A program made the position numbers and the translations under genes. The notes under the pieces were generated by a model, which searched no databases, had not been told where the DNA came from, and saw only the letters and a list, made by a program, of their open reading frames with translations. Below, piece after piece: positions 42,786-51,978 of a stretch of DNA of 64,000 bases; positions within the stretch are counted from its first letter, which is position 1, and every line of letters begins with the position of its first letter. Source of the DNA: Chitinophagaceae bacterium (GTDB lineage: Bacteria; Bacteroidota; Bacteroidia; Chitinophagales; Chitinophagaceae); NCBI GenBank assembly GCA_023957125.1, contig JAMLHL010000019.1, forward strand, positions 28,332-92,331, read 5' to 3'.

Positions 42786-45700
42786 ATGATTGACCTTTTT
42801 AATAACACAAATAACCTACTTGCCGGTTTTAGGCTGCAATCCCTTGAAGTGTTCAATTGGGGCACCTTTAACCAGGTATGCTGGCAAATAGCGCCCAACG
42901 GTTATAATGCTTTATTAACAGGAGATATTGGTTCCGGTAAATCCACATTGGTTGATGCCCTCACCTGTCTTTTGGTGCCACATAACAAAATTGTATTCAA
43001 TAAAGCAGCCGGGGCGGAAGGCAAAGAGCGAAACCTGCTGAGTTATATTAAAGGTGAATACAAAAAGGAAAAAGAAGAAATTACCAAAGTAGCTAAAAAA
43101 ATATACCTGCGGCCAAACGATGATACCTATACCGTAATAGTTGGCAATTTCAGAAATGAAGGATATAATGAAGAGGTTTGTCTTGCCCAGGTATTCTGGA
43201 TCGGGAAAGACAGCAAGGTCGAAAAACTCCTTATCATCAGCACCGTTCCACTCACTATCAAACAACATTTTAGTCATTTTGCCGACATCAACGAACTTAG
43301 AAAAAAATTAAGGAATACAGACGGGGTACAACTGTTCAATGATAATTTCACCCGGTATAGCGAGCAGTTCCGGAGGTTATTCGGAATGAATAGCGACAAA
43401 GCCATTGATCTTTTTTATCAAACCGTTTCTATGAAGTCTGTGAGCAGCCTGACCGATTTTGTGCGGGAGCAGATGCTCGAAAGAACAGATGTAAAAGAGC
43501 AGGTCGCTGCATTATTGAAGCGTTTTGAAGACTTAAAGAAAGCGCACGAGGCCGTCGTACATGCCCGCGAACAGCACCAGATATTGAAGCCATTGACAGA
43601 AGCCTGCGTGGAATATGGAAATGTAAGCCGGGAAATTGAAAATATTGAAACCATGCTCGAAATGGCACCCGCCTGGTTTGCAGAAAAAAAATGGGATTTG
43701 TTGCACAAAGCTATTGAACAGGCAGAAACCGATCTTGAAAAACTCACACAACAGCAACAAATTATCAGTAATGAATTGAACAGTCTTGAAAGCCGCAAAC
43801 AATCCATCCTGATTGATATTGCCAATAATGGCGGTAAACGGATTGAACAAATTGGTGATGAAATAAAGCGGCATGAACAGGATAAATCGGCAAAGCGAAA
43901 GGAGTTTGATGATTACGAACACCTCGCATTACAGGCAGGACTGAAGGATGTTCAAAATGAAAAGGACTTTGATGAGAATATATACCTGGCTAATACATTA
44001 AATGAAGAGTGCCTGCGCTTCGAGGAGGAATATCGTAATCAAAGAGACAACCTGATAAGCGAATTACGAAAGCAGGAGGCCGACTACCAGGCAGAGCTGA
44101 GCGAACTTCAGTCGCTGAAAGAACGTAAAACCCAGATCCCCGCCTGGCTGGTGGGATTCAGAACCCGCCTCTGCGAAGACCTGCGCATTGATGAAGAAGA
44201 CCTTCCTTTTGCGGGAGAATTATTAAAAGTGAATGAACAGGAAACAGCATGGGAAGGCGCTGTGGAAAAGTTGCTCCGTGATGCCGGCATCAGCCTGCTG
44301 GTGCCTGCCATACACTATAAAAGTGTAAGCAGGTATGTAAACGGTAATCCTCTGCGAAGCGCCGACGGGCGGGGTATTAAGCTTACTTACCTGGAAGCGG
44401 ATATACACAATCTTAATCGTGTTATAAAAGAACTGGATGAGGACAGCATCGTTTATAAAATAGATATTAAACCCGATACGCTTTTTTATGACTGGCTGGA
44501 AAACTATCTTAAGCGGAGCTTTGGCGATTATATAGGTACGGATGTCAATGGGCTGCAAAAAGTTCCATATGGTATTACCCGGCAGGGTTTGATAAAAAGC
44601 GGCCGCATACGTCATACAAAAGATGACAGGAAGCGAATTGATGATCGCAGAAATTATGTATTGGGCTGGAGCAATACCGAAAAAATAAAAGCGCTGGAAC
44701 TTTCGGTGAATAAACTCGAATCTGCCATAGAGGATATAAGGTATAAAAAGAAGGAAGTGGAAGATGGAGAAAGAGATAACCGGAATTCCCGTATTGTTGT
44801 TGACAGGATCCTGCAATACAAGGATTTTTCCAGGATCAATTGGCAGTATCATACTGCGAAGATATATGAGCTGGAATCGGAGCGCAACCAGCTATTAAAC
44901 AACAACGATTTGCTCGCCGAGTTGCAAAAGAACAAAACAGAAGTGGAACAGCAGATCGGGGATAAAAAAGAGAAAGAGAAAGGGCTCTCTGAAAACGCAG
45001 GGGGTATGAAAAAATCTATTGCAATATATACTGAACAACTTGCGAATACAAGGAGTATAAAGGAACAAATATCTCAAAGCGCAAAAGATGAATGGTTCCC
45101 TGTATTGGGCGAAAGGTTAAAGAACATCTCACTTACTTTAAAGAATATTGACAACCGGCAGGAAGAGTTCCGCAAACAATACCAGGGAGAAAACGGGGAA
45201 CTTAAGCGGTTAAGGGGCAGGCAAATGGGATTCCGGTCGTCTATTGAACGAAAAATGCGCGAGATAAAAGAACACTCAAAAGCAGAATACAGTGAAATTG
45301 CAGAAAGCATTGATGCACGGGCCGAGTACATTAAAAAGTTTGAGCAGCTTAACCGGGAAGACCTGAAACGGCATGAAGACCGGTTCAAAGAGCAACTCAA
45401 TACCAATGTGATCAACAGCATTTCTGTATTTGACAATCAGTTGCAGAAACACGAAAAAGACATTAAACAAAAGATAGATACTATCAACCAGCACCTTTCG
45501 GAAATTGTGTATAATGCCGCTCAAGACACTTATATCAAGATACTGATGGATGCTACTGCCAATAAGGAAGTCCGGCTCTTTAGGGAAGAATTGAAGAAAT
45601 GCTACATTCATTCCTTTAGCAGCAATAATGAGCTTTATACAGAGGAAAAATATGAACAGGTAAAAAACATACTGAATCGCTTCGCCAGTATGGACTACGC

Positions 45701-46184
45701 AGATAAAGAATGGACAAACACGGTAACCGATGTGCGCCAGTGGTTTGAGTTTAATGCCAGCGAACGGTTCCGCTCCGATGATAGTGAAAAGGAATTTTAT
45801 GAGGGTTCGGGAGGCAAAAGCGGCGGTCAAAAGGAAAAGCTGGCTTATACTATCCTGGCAAGCGCATTGGCTTACCAGTTTGGATTACAGTTTGGCGAAA
45901 GTAAAAGCAGAAGTTTCAGGTTTGTGGTCATTGACGAAGCTTTTGGAAGAGGAAGTGATGAAAGTACAAGATATGGATTAGAGTTGTTTAAAAAGTTGGA
46001 TCTTCAATTGCTTATTGTGACGCCTTTACAAAAGATCCATGTAATCGAAAGCCATGTCAATTCCTTTCATTTTGTCAGCAACCGGGAGGGCAATAATTCC
46101 GAGGTGAGCAATCTTACGAAAGAGGAATATGAAGAGAAGAAAAAGCAATTCAGCGTGATGTCTCAAAATATAGAAAACGAATGA
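42786..46184 (+). CDS. jetC: Wadjet protein JetC (SMC/MukB-like ATPase)
   Basis: The ATG at 42786 (MIDLFNNTNNLLAGFRLQSLEVFNWGTF) matches the usual JetC start; in-frame starts at 42711 (TTG) and 42744 (ATG) would overlap or abut the nuclease remnant. The 1132-residue protein has Walker A GDIGSGKST (46-54). Long coiled-coil arms (about 290-500 and 630-900) flank a hinge-like region, followed by the ABC signature SGGKSGGQKEK (about 1006-1016) and Walker B FVVIDEAFGRG (about 1045-1055). It is the motor of the Wadjet complex, extruding DNA loops. It overlaps jetD by ATGA. Confidence 0.92.
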   Translation: MIDLFNNTNNLLAGFRLQSLEVFNWGTFNQVCWQIAPNGYNALLTGDIGSGKSTLVDALTCLLVPHNKIVFNKAAGAEGKERNLLSYIKGEYKKEKEEITKVAKKIYLRPNDDTYTVIVGNFRNEGYNEEVCLAQVFWIGKDSKVEKLLIISTVPLTIKQHFSHFADINELRKKLRNTDGVQLFNDNFTRYSEQFRRLFGMNSDKAIDLFYQTVSMKSVSSLTDFVREQMLERTDVKEQVAALLKRFEDLKKAHEAVVHAREQHQILKPLTEACVEYGNVSREIENIETMLEMAPAWFAEKKWDLLHKAIEQAETDLEKLTQQQQIISNELNSLESRKQSILIDIANNGGKRIEQIGDEIKRHEQDKSAKRKEFDDYEHLALQAGLKDVQNEKDFDENIYLANTLNEECLRFEEEYRNQRDNLISELRKQEADYQAELSELQSLKERKTQIPAWLVGFRTRLCEDLRIDEEDLPFAGELLKVNEQETAWEGAVEKLLRDAGISLLVPAIHYKSVSRYVNGNPLRSADGRGIKLTYLEADIHNLNRVIKELDEDSIVYKIDIKPDTLFYDWLENYLKRSFGDYIGTDVNGLQKVPYGITRQGLIKSGRIRHTKDDRKRIDDRRNYVLGWSNTEKIKALELSVNKLESAIEDIRYKKKEVEDGERDNRNSRIVVDRILQYKDFSRINWQYHTAKIYELESERNQLLNNNDLLAELQKNKTEVEQQIGDKKEKEKGLSENAGGMKKSIAIYTEQLANTRSIKEQISQSAKDEWFPVLGERLKNISLTLKNIDNRQEEFRKQYQGENGELKRLRGRQMGFRSSIERKMREIKEHSKAEYSEIAESIDARAEYIKKFEQLNREDLKRHEDRFKEQLNTNVINSISVFDNQLQKHEKDIKQKIDTINQHLSEIVYNAAQDTYIKILMDATANKEVRLFREELKKCYIHSFSSNNELYTEEKYEQVKNILNRFASMDYADKEWTNTVTDVRQWFEFNASERFRSDDSEKEFYEGSGGKSGGQKEKLAYTILASALAYQFGLQFGESKSRSFRFVVIDEAFGRGSDESTRYGLELFKKLDLQLLIVTPLQKIHVIESHVNSFHFVSNREGNNSEVSNLTKEEYEEKKKQFSVMSQNIENE

Positions 46185-47341
46185 TCAGCCCGGATGAGAT
46201 AAAAAAACAAGCGCTGAAATGGTGGAAACCATTACTGCAAAGCACGATATCCGGAAATGTATTTTTCCCTAAATCAATAGACCGTATCGGGAAAATTCGA
46301 CCAGGTCAGATAACGCAAAGTTTTGAAACGCTTCAGAAAGAGATCACAACGCTTTATCGTCATTCCAAAAATCAGACCGGCATTGGTTACCTGGTAAAAA
46401 CAACAGAAAAGAATTTCCGGCGCACGGGCAGTCACGAATTACCGGATGCTGTTATTTTTGAAACGGTGGAAGATTATATAAGCTTCACCGGTAAAAAAAG
46501 TGAATGGAAGCTTTTTCTGCTTAATTATGAGAAAGTAATAAAAGGCATTCCTCAGTTAAAAGCGTGGGTTTTGTCGAATTGTGTGTGGCTGACAGATACG
46601 CAAATTAACTGGGACGATGTACTTAAAGTAGGCCGCTATTTCCTGGATAATCCCCGCCCTAACCTGTATCTGCGACAGTTGCCCATAGCGGTCCATACAA
46701 AATTCATTGAAGAGAATGTAACGGTTATCCAATCGCTGCTTGATTTTCTTATTCCGCATGATATTCGTAATCTTCAGCAGAGGCGATTTGCAGAACGATA
46801 CTTTCTGAAATATGACGAGCCGCTCATCAGGATACGGATGCTGGATAAGCATCTGAATTGCTTCGGCAATTTCTCTGATATTAGTTTACCACTTTCAGAC
46901 TTTGAAAAACTGGATTTGTCAGCAAAGAATATCCTGATCACAGAGAATAAGATGAATTTTCTCACATTACCGGCCATGCCTTCTACTATTGCTGTCTGGA
47001 GCGGCGGCGGATTTAATATCAGCTATCTCAGAAACGTTGTCTGGCTGGCAGAGAAGCATATTTTATATTGGGGAGATATTGACGAACATGGCTTTCAAAT
47101 GCTCCACCAGCTTAGAAGTTATTGTCCCCATACACAAAGCATAATGATGGATTGTAAAACTTTTGAGCATTTTTCGGAATTTGCAGTAGCAGGAGCACGC
47201 AACAAATCTGAGCAGCTTTCATTATTGGATGAAGAAGAACGCAAACTTTTTGAAAAATTAAAGCTGATGGATAAAAACCGGCTGGAACAGGAAAAAATTT
47301 CCCAGGGGTATGTTGAGGAATATTTAAAAAGTCTTTTATAA
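46181..47341 (+). CDS. jetD: Wadjet protein JetD (TOPRIM nuclease, DUF3322/DUF2220)
   Basis: The 386-residue protein has an N-terminal DNA-binding arm and a C-terminal TOPRIM domain. The metal-binding Glu is in LITENKMNFL (near residue 253), and Asp-x-Asp is in YWGDIDEHGFQML (near 298-300). JetD cleaves plasmid DNA once the JetABC motor has reeled it in. All recognisable catalytic residues are present, so with intact JetA-C the system is probably functional. It is the last island gene. No hairpin terminator is visible in the next 100 bases. Confidence 0.9.
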   Translation: MISPDEIKKQALKWWKPLLQSTISGNVFFPKSIDRIGKIRPGQITQSFETLQKEITTLYRHSKNQTGIGYLVKTTEKNFRRTGSHELPDAVIFETVEDYISFTGKKSEWKLFLLNYEKVIKGIPQLKAWVLSNCVWLTDTQINWDDVLKVGRYFLDNPRPNLYLRQLPIAVHTKFIEENVTVIQSLLDFLIPHDIRNLQQRRFAERYFLKYDEPLIRIRMLDKHLNCFGNFSDISLPLSDFEKLDLSAKNILITENKMNFLTLPAMPSTIAVWSGGGFNISYLRNVVWLAEKHILYWGDIDEHGFQMLHQLRSYCPHTQSIMMDCKTFEHFSEFAVAGARNKSEQLSLLDEEERKLFEKLKLMDKNRLEQEKISQGYVEEYLKSLL

Positions 47342-47636
47342 TGAAAAGCTTGTTCCGGGAAAAAAGTTCACTGGTTTTAATGTGCAATTATATACAACAC
47401 CCACTCTATCCGTTTCAAAATCAGGCTATTATTTTTTTCCACCAACTGAAATGTTGGGTTAGACGCCTTGCCTGGTGTATATTTCCCGTGTTGCAGGCAC
47501 GACTGCCCGACCAATTTTAAATGCCCCCGGTTTAACTCTTATCCGCGGGTTATTCATTTCTTATTTAACTTTGCGCCCCATATTTTGTTATTATTCAATA
47601 AATTCGTTAATCTTGAATTCCAACACAAGCATAAAA
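47342..47636. other. Island right boundary and accD leader (no gene)
   Basis: This 295-bp stretch between jetD and accD holds no convincing gene. An open frame from 47475 runs into accD but its N-terminal text is not protein-like. I could not find a copy of the tRNA-Lys 3' end or any other direct repeat that would mark an integrase-type right end. Confidence 0.6.
47566..47573 (+). promoter_or_regulatory. Candidate -7 element for accD
   Basis: TAACTTTG fits TAnnTTTG and lies 63 bp before the accD ATG. A matching TTTG at the usual -33 distance is not present, so the assignment is weak. Confidence 0.35.
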
Positions 47637-48548
47637 ATGCCACACGAAGAAGATTTTGATGCCAACCTTGCCGGAGAACTTAGTAACAACGACGCAGCAA
47701 GGAGCCGTTGGTTCAAGCGAATCAAAAAGGGCATTCTTACGTCCACGGCGGAGAAAAAGGAAACTCCCGACGGGTTGTGGGTGAAGTGCCCGAGCTGTAA
47801 ATACACCTGCACGGTACTGGAACTGAAAGAAAACCTGTTTGTATGCCCTAAATGCGAATATCATCACCGGATCGGAAGCCAGGAATATTTTGATATTTTG
47901 TTTGATAACGGCCAATATGAAGAACTCTTTGCCAACATCCGGTCTATTGACTTTCTGAAATTCAACGATCTCAAACCTTACCAAAAACGGCTGGAGGAGG
48001 CTTATCAGAAAACCGGGCTCAACGACTCTATTGCTGTAGCGTCCGGCAAGCTGAGTGATCATCCGTTGGTGATCTGTTGTATGGATTTCAATTTTATCGG
48101 CGGATCATTAGGCAGTGTAATGGGCGAAAAAATAGCGAAGGCGGTGGACTATTGCCTGCAATACCATCAGCCCCTGCTCATCATCAGTAAAAGCGGCGGG
48201 GCACGGATGATGGAAAGCGCTTTTTCTTTGATGCAAATGGCAAAAACCTCCGGGAAATTATCACAACTATCAGATGCCCGCATTCCCTATATTTCTTTAT
48301 GCACCGATCCTACGTATGGCGGCACCACCGCTTCCTTCGCCATGCTGGGAGATATCAATATAGCGGAACCGGGAGCAATGATAGGGTTTGCCGGCCCCCG
48401 TGTGATCAAAGAAACGATCAAGAAAGACCTCCCTCCCGGATTCCAGAGTTCGGAGTTTTTGATGGATCATGGGTTTTTAGACACCATTATACCGCGTAAG
48501 GAACTCAAAGCCAAACTAGGCACCCTGCTTACCTTGTTTGAATCATAA
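47637..48548 (+). CDS. accD: Acetyl-CoA carboxylase carboxyltransferase subunit beta
   Basis: The frame is open upstream to 47475, but the AccD-like sequence starts with the ATG at 47637, giving 303 residues, the usual length. A zinc ribbon with Cys51, Cys54, Cys70 and Cys73 (CPSCKYTC, CPKCEYHH) precedes the crotonase-like carboxyltransferase domain. That domain has FNFIGGSLGSVMGEKIAKAVDY, SGGARMMESAFSLMQM and TDPTYGGTTASFAMLGD. The enzyme transfers carboxyl from biotin to acetyl-CoA, the first step of fatty acid synthesis. The short charged N-terminal extension (about 1-45) is variable. Confidence 0.96.
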   Translation: MPHEEDFDANLAGELSNNDAARSRWFKRIKKGILTSTAEKKETPDGLWVKCPSCKYTCTVLELKENLFVCPKCEYHHRIGSQEYFDILFDNGQYEELFANIRSIDFLKFNDLKPYQKRLEEAYQKTGLNDSIAVASGKLSDHPLVICCMDFNFIGGSLGSVMGEKIAKAVDYCLQYHQPLLIISKSGGARMMESAFSLMQMAKTSGKLSQLSDARIPYISLCTDPTYGGTTASFAMLGDINIAEPGAMIGFAGPRVIKETIKKDLPPGFQSSEFLMDHGFLDTIIPRKELKAKLGTLLTLFES

Positions 48549-48610
48549 AATCACCCGGTCCTGTTTTATTTTTATTCCATTATCTGGTGAAATTGTATCA
48601 TCTTTAGCTC

Positions 48611-49051
48611 ATGTCCAGCATACGTAACCGTTCCGCATTTTACGAATATCACATAGACGATAAATATGTGGCCGGACTGGTGCTCACGGGTACCGAAGTT
48701 AAATCCCTTCGTGAGGGAAGAGCCAGTTTCAACGACAGTTATTGCTATTTTCATAAGGGAGAGCTTTGGATAAAAAGCCTGCACATCGCGGAGTATGGTC
48801 ATGGCAGCTACCTCAATCACAACCCGTTAAGAGAACGAAAATTACTCCTGAACAAAAAAGAACTGAGAAAACTGGAAACCAAACTGAAAGAGAAAGGATA
48901 TACCATTGTACCTCTGAGTATATTTTTTAATGAAAAAGGATTGGCGAAAATGGAGATCGGCCTGGGCAAAGGAAAAAAATTACACGACAAACGGGAAAGC
49001 ATTAAAGCCAGGGAAAGTGAAAGAGAAATTAAAAGAAAATATGGCATTTGA
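48611..49051 (+). CDS. smpB: SsrA-binding protein SmpB
   Basis: The 146-residue protein has the complete SmpB pattern: NRSAFYEYHIDDKYVAGLVLTGTEVKSLREGRASFNDSYC, HIAEYGHGSYLNHNPLRERKLLL, and the C-terminal LGKGKKLHDKRESIKARESEREI tail that enters the ribosomal A site. It binds tmRNA and rescues stalled ribosomes. No tmRNA gene was seen in the window. It lies 62 bp after accD on the same strand. Confidence 0.97.
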   Translation: MSSIRNRSAFYEYHIDDKYVAGLVLTGTEVKSLREGRASFNDSYCYFHKGELWIKSLHIAEYGHGSYLNHNPLRERKLLLNKKELRKLETKLKEKGYTIVPLSIFFNEKGLAKMEIGLGKGKKLHDKRESIKARESEREIKRKYGI

Positions 49052-49170
49052 CCACTTCTTTTCCCTGCATGGAAACGCCAAAACAGAAAGTTAAATAGTT
49101 TATTTACAATACTTTTAGATAACATACGTTATTTTGCATGTCTTTATAACCGCTCGATTTGAATAGTTTA

Positions 49171-50121
49171 ATGAGAAAATTACTGACCGTTTTTTACCTC
49201 TTTATCGCATTACAGGGCACGTCCCAATCCATAAAAGGCAGTTGGTTCGGAAGCGCGGATGTGCTATTGGGCGGTTCTCATAACAATTACCTGATTGAAC
49301 TGGATCTGAAACAAACCAATACCGAAGTAAAGGGGATCATCGGCTACTATTTTCGCGACAGTTACCAGAGTTTTTATGTAAAAGGCAGCTATAACCCCCG
49401 TACCCGGGAAGTATTGATCAAAGATGTTCCCATCACCTATTTCCGCGCCTCTTCCAGCAACGGAGTGGAATGTATCATGGATCTGAGGGCCACACTTACG
49501 GCTTCGAGAGTAAGCTCCAGCATCCAGGGCGTATTTACCACGCAGGGAAAATACAAATACACCTGCCCCGATATTGCCTTCGACTTTGTATATGGAGAAC
49601 AATTGAATACCGACAGCCTGATTGAAAAATTTGCACCCATCCGGAAAATATGGCGGCCTACGGAAGAAGATGTGGTGGTGAACGAACAGCAGGTATATGT
49701 TCCGGATTCGGTGGATTTAAAAGTGAAAGAACCTTCCGCTGAAAAAATGGAAGCACAAAAGATCCTTGAAGAGTTTACAAAGCGCGAGGAGGTAGTGGGA
49801 CAGGAAATACTGGTTTATTCCGATTCCCTGAGACTGACCTTTTATGATAATGGCATTGTGGATGGCGACAGCATCTCCGTTTTCTTCAATAAGCAACCGG
49901 TGGCCACTCACCAATTACTCAGCGAGAGAGGCATCATATTTTATGTAGCGCTTGATTCCCTTAAAGAACACAACGAACTGAGCATGTTTGCCGAAAACCT
50001 GGGCACCATACCGCCCAATACGGCGCTGCTGGTGCTTACGGACGGGGTTAACCGTCATGAAATATTTTTATCCAGCAGCCTTTCCCAAAACGCTACCATC
50101 AGGATAAAGCGAAAACGATAA
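49171..50121 (+). CDS. Secreted protein of unknown function
   Basis: The ATG at 49171 (MRKLLTVFYLFIALQGTSQS) gives a clean signal peptide; an in-frame TTG 12 bp upstream is less likely. The mature protein (317 residues in total) starts with a beta-rich domain, GSWFGSADVLLGGSHNNYLIELDLKQ, and ITYFRASSSNGVECIMDLRATL. A linker rich in Glu and Lys follows (about 170-215). The second beta-rich part has a repeated DSLxxxFYDNGIVDGDSISVFFNKQPVATHQLL and ends in KRKR. The second half resembles secreted proteins with a CHU-like adhesion fold, but no family is certain. It may be periplasmic or surface located. Confidence 0.7.
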   Translation: MRKLLTVFYLFIALQGTSQSIKGSWFGSADVLLGGSHNNYLIELDLKQTNTEVKGIIGYYFRDSYQSFYVKGSYNPRTREVLIKDVPITYFRASSSNGVECIMDLRATLTASRVSSSIQGVFTTQGKYKYTCPDIAFDFVYGEQLNTDSLIEKFAPIRKIWRPTEEDVVVNEQQVYVPDSVDLKVKEPSAEKMEAQKILEEFTKREEVVGQEILVYSDSLRLTFYDNGIVDGDSISVFFNKQPVATHQLLSERGIIFYVALDSLKEHNELSMFAENLGTIPPNTALLVLTDGVNRHEIFLSSSLSQNATIRIKRKR

Positions 50122-50180
50122 AGGACCGGATTAAACAGAGGGTGTTGAATAACTGGGACACCTCATGGATATGAAGTAAA

Positions 50181-50389
50181 ATGCCACGAATACACGAATA
50201 TATAGTTGGAATTCGTAAAAATTTTGGAGGATGATACGTTTTTGCGGATAAGATTTGATCTGAAATCTTTATTGCTGCAAGACTTTTGTTAGAATTATCT
50301 GAAAATGCCTGCAGCGATCAGCCATAAAATACAATAATACTATTTTGATATACGAATATGCCACAGGCACATTCGTGCATTCGTGGCAT
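50181..50389. repeat. Inverted pair of ATGCCACGAAT-type dispersed repeats in a 312-bp gap
   Basis: ATGCCACGAATACACGAAT at 50181-50199 is matched, with one mismatch, by the reverse complement at 50371-50389 (ATTCGTGCATTCGTGGCAT). The gap between the unknown secreted gene and GH13 holds no gene. A related copy occurs near 53720. Confidence 0.6.
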
Positions 50390-50433
50390 AGAGAAAAAGA
50401 GAGGTAGTTAAACAGCAGCCCCTAAACACGAAC

Positions 50434-51717
50434 TTATTTCACATATACTTTATAACCCCATGCGGGCAATTCAAACCAGGGATCGGCGTCACAGTCCTTT
50501 GCTTCCCCGCTGAATAATTCGTTCAATTGTCCGGAAAAAGAGCCCCGCTCGTTCCTAAACCGGCTGGGGTAAGGAGAAAGATTCAGCAATACCCATACCA
50601 CACGATCGCCTGCTGTTCTTTTATACCCTAAAATATGGTCGTCTTTTTTGAATTCCAACAGCGTGGTATTGGAACCCGTTTTGCCGGGGGTCATCGCCGG
50701 GTGCTCTATGCGGAGCGTCAGCAATTTCCTGTAAAATTCTTCCAACTTGCATTCATCTTTCCATTCAATTGGATCCTTGTCAAAGAATTTAAGTCTTTTC
50801 AAAACCGGTAGTTCCTGTCCGCTGTATATTAAAGGTATCCCTTCCCAGGTGCAGGAAAACACAGCCAGTGCGGCAGCCATATCGCCGTATTTTTCATATT
50901 CCGTACCATTCCAGCTGTTCTCATCGTGATTGGACGTGAAGTAAAGCCCTCCAGTACCCGGTATAAAAGTTTCGGAATAGCGCTGCAGCAGGCTTTTCAA
51001 AGAGGGGATACTCCTCTCCTTCTTATAAAAATCTTCTGTTTTGTGCATCCAGCTCCAGGTGTAAGAGGCGTCAAATACCTCCAGGTATTCGGGATTATCC
51101 AGGGCATCAAATTCTCCCAACCAGAAAAGAGGTTTGATGGCATCCAACACCGGCCGGGCTTTTTTCCAGAAATCAAGTGTTACCCAAAAGGCCAGATCAC
51201 AACGGAAGCCGTCAATATCGCATTCTTTTATCCAGAAAGCCATCGCATTGATCATCGCTTCTACCAGGTTGGGATTGGCAAAATCCAGCTCAATGATATC
51301 GTCCATGCCCGAAGCGGCTTTGAAATTCCCCCCCTCATCCTTCTCGTAATATTCAGGATGTTTTTTGGTCCAGATATGATCCCAACCGGTATGATTCGCC
51401 ACCCAGTCTATAATTACTTTAAAGCCCATTTTATGTGCCTGACCAACCAGGCGCTTAAAATCATCCAGCGTGCCAAACTCAGGATTCACGGCAGTATAAT
51501 CGGAACAGGCATAATAGCTGCCCAGCTCACCCTTCATCCTTTCTTTTGCAATGGGGGTTACAGGCATGAACCACAGCGTTTCCACGCCCATTTTCCTGAG
51601 CCTCGTAAGCGATCCTGCAAAAGCATTGAAAGTACCTTCCGGCGTATATTGACGAAGATTTACTTCATACACATTCGTTCGATATCTCCAATCCACGCGT
51701 TTAAAATCTTTCTCCAT
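50434..51717 (-). CDS. Alpha-amylase family glycoside hydrolase (GH13)
   Basis: The 427-residue protein lacks a signal peptide and is probably cytoplasmic. GH13 motifs are in order: KVIIDWVANHTGWDH, the nucleophile Asp in DGFRCDLAFW, the acid/base Glu in FWLGEFDALD, and FTSNHDENSWNG with the transition-state Asp. A short beta-domain (about 345-427) ends it. GH13 enzymes act on alpha-glucans, and a cytoplasmic member would process imported malto-oligosaccharides, though specificity cannot be read here. It stands alone on the minus strand. Confidence 0.9.
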   Translation of the reverse strand: MEKDFKRVDWRYRTNVYEVNLRQYTPEGTFNAFAGSLTRLRKMGVETLWFMPVTPIAKERMKGELGSYYACSDYTAVNPEFGTLDDFKRLVGQAHKMGFKVIIDWVANHTGWDHIWTKKHPEYYEKDEGGNFKAASGMDDIIELDFANPNLVEAMINAMAFWIKECDIDGFRCDLAFWVTLDFWKKARPVLDAIKPLFWLGEFDALDNPEYLEVFDASYTWSWMHKTEDFYKKERSIPSLKSLLQRYSETFIPGTGGLYFTSNHDENSWNGTEYEKYGDMAAALAVFSCTWEGIPLIYSGQELPVLKRLKFFDKDPIEWKDECKLEEFYRKLLTLRIEHPAMTPGKTGSNTTLLEFKKDDHILGYKRTAGDRVVWVLLNLSPYPSRFRNERGSFSGQLNELFSGEAKDCDADPWFELPAWGYKVYVK

Positions 51718-51978
51718 ATTTTTTATTGCCGTTCGCCAAAATTTAATTTAACGGGCGGGAAGATAGGATATTTTTGTTGAAGCTCTGACCAGGGTATCCT
51801 CTCCGGTATTTGTTTTCCAATCCTTCTTCCCCGAAATATTAACGTTGGATTTCCCGTTTTTTCCTACCTTTAGTCTTACTTAACTATTTGATTAGTATTT
51901 ATAAACATCTATTGACACCGACATATGCTCTGCGCAACCTGTTGAAATACCCTGTTGTATCAACTTAAATTCGTTTTT

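Noticed and set aside
44223..45830. Long open frames antisense to jetC (209 and 184 codons)
   Set aside because: They lie inside the well-supported JetC gene and reflect its codon usage rather than real genes.
33884..47636. Integrase-type island bounded by a duplicated tRNA-Lys 3' end
   Set aside because: No copy of the tRNA 3' end was found near the right border, and no integrase gene is present in the island.
47475..47636. N-terminal extension of accD by 54 codons
   Set aside because: The text before the ATG at 47637 is unlike AccD proteins, and the candidate -7 element TAACTTTG lies inside it.
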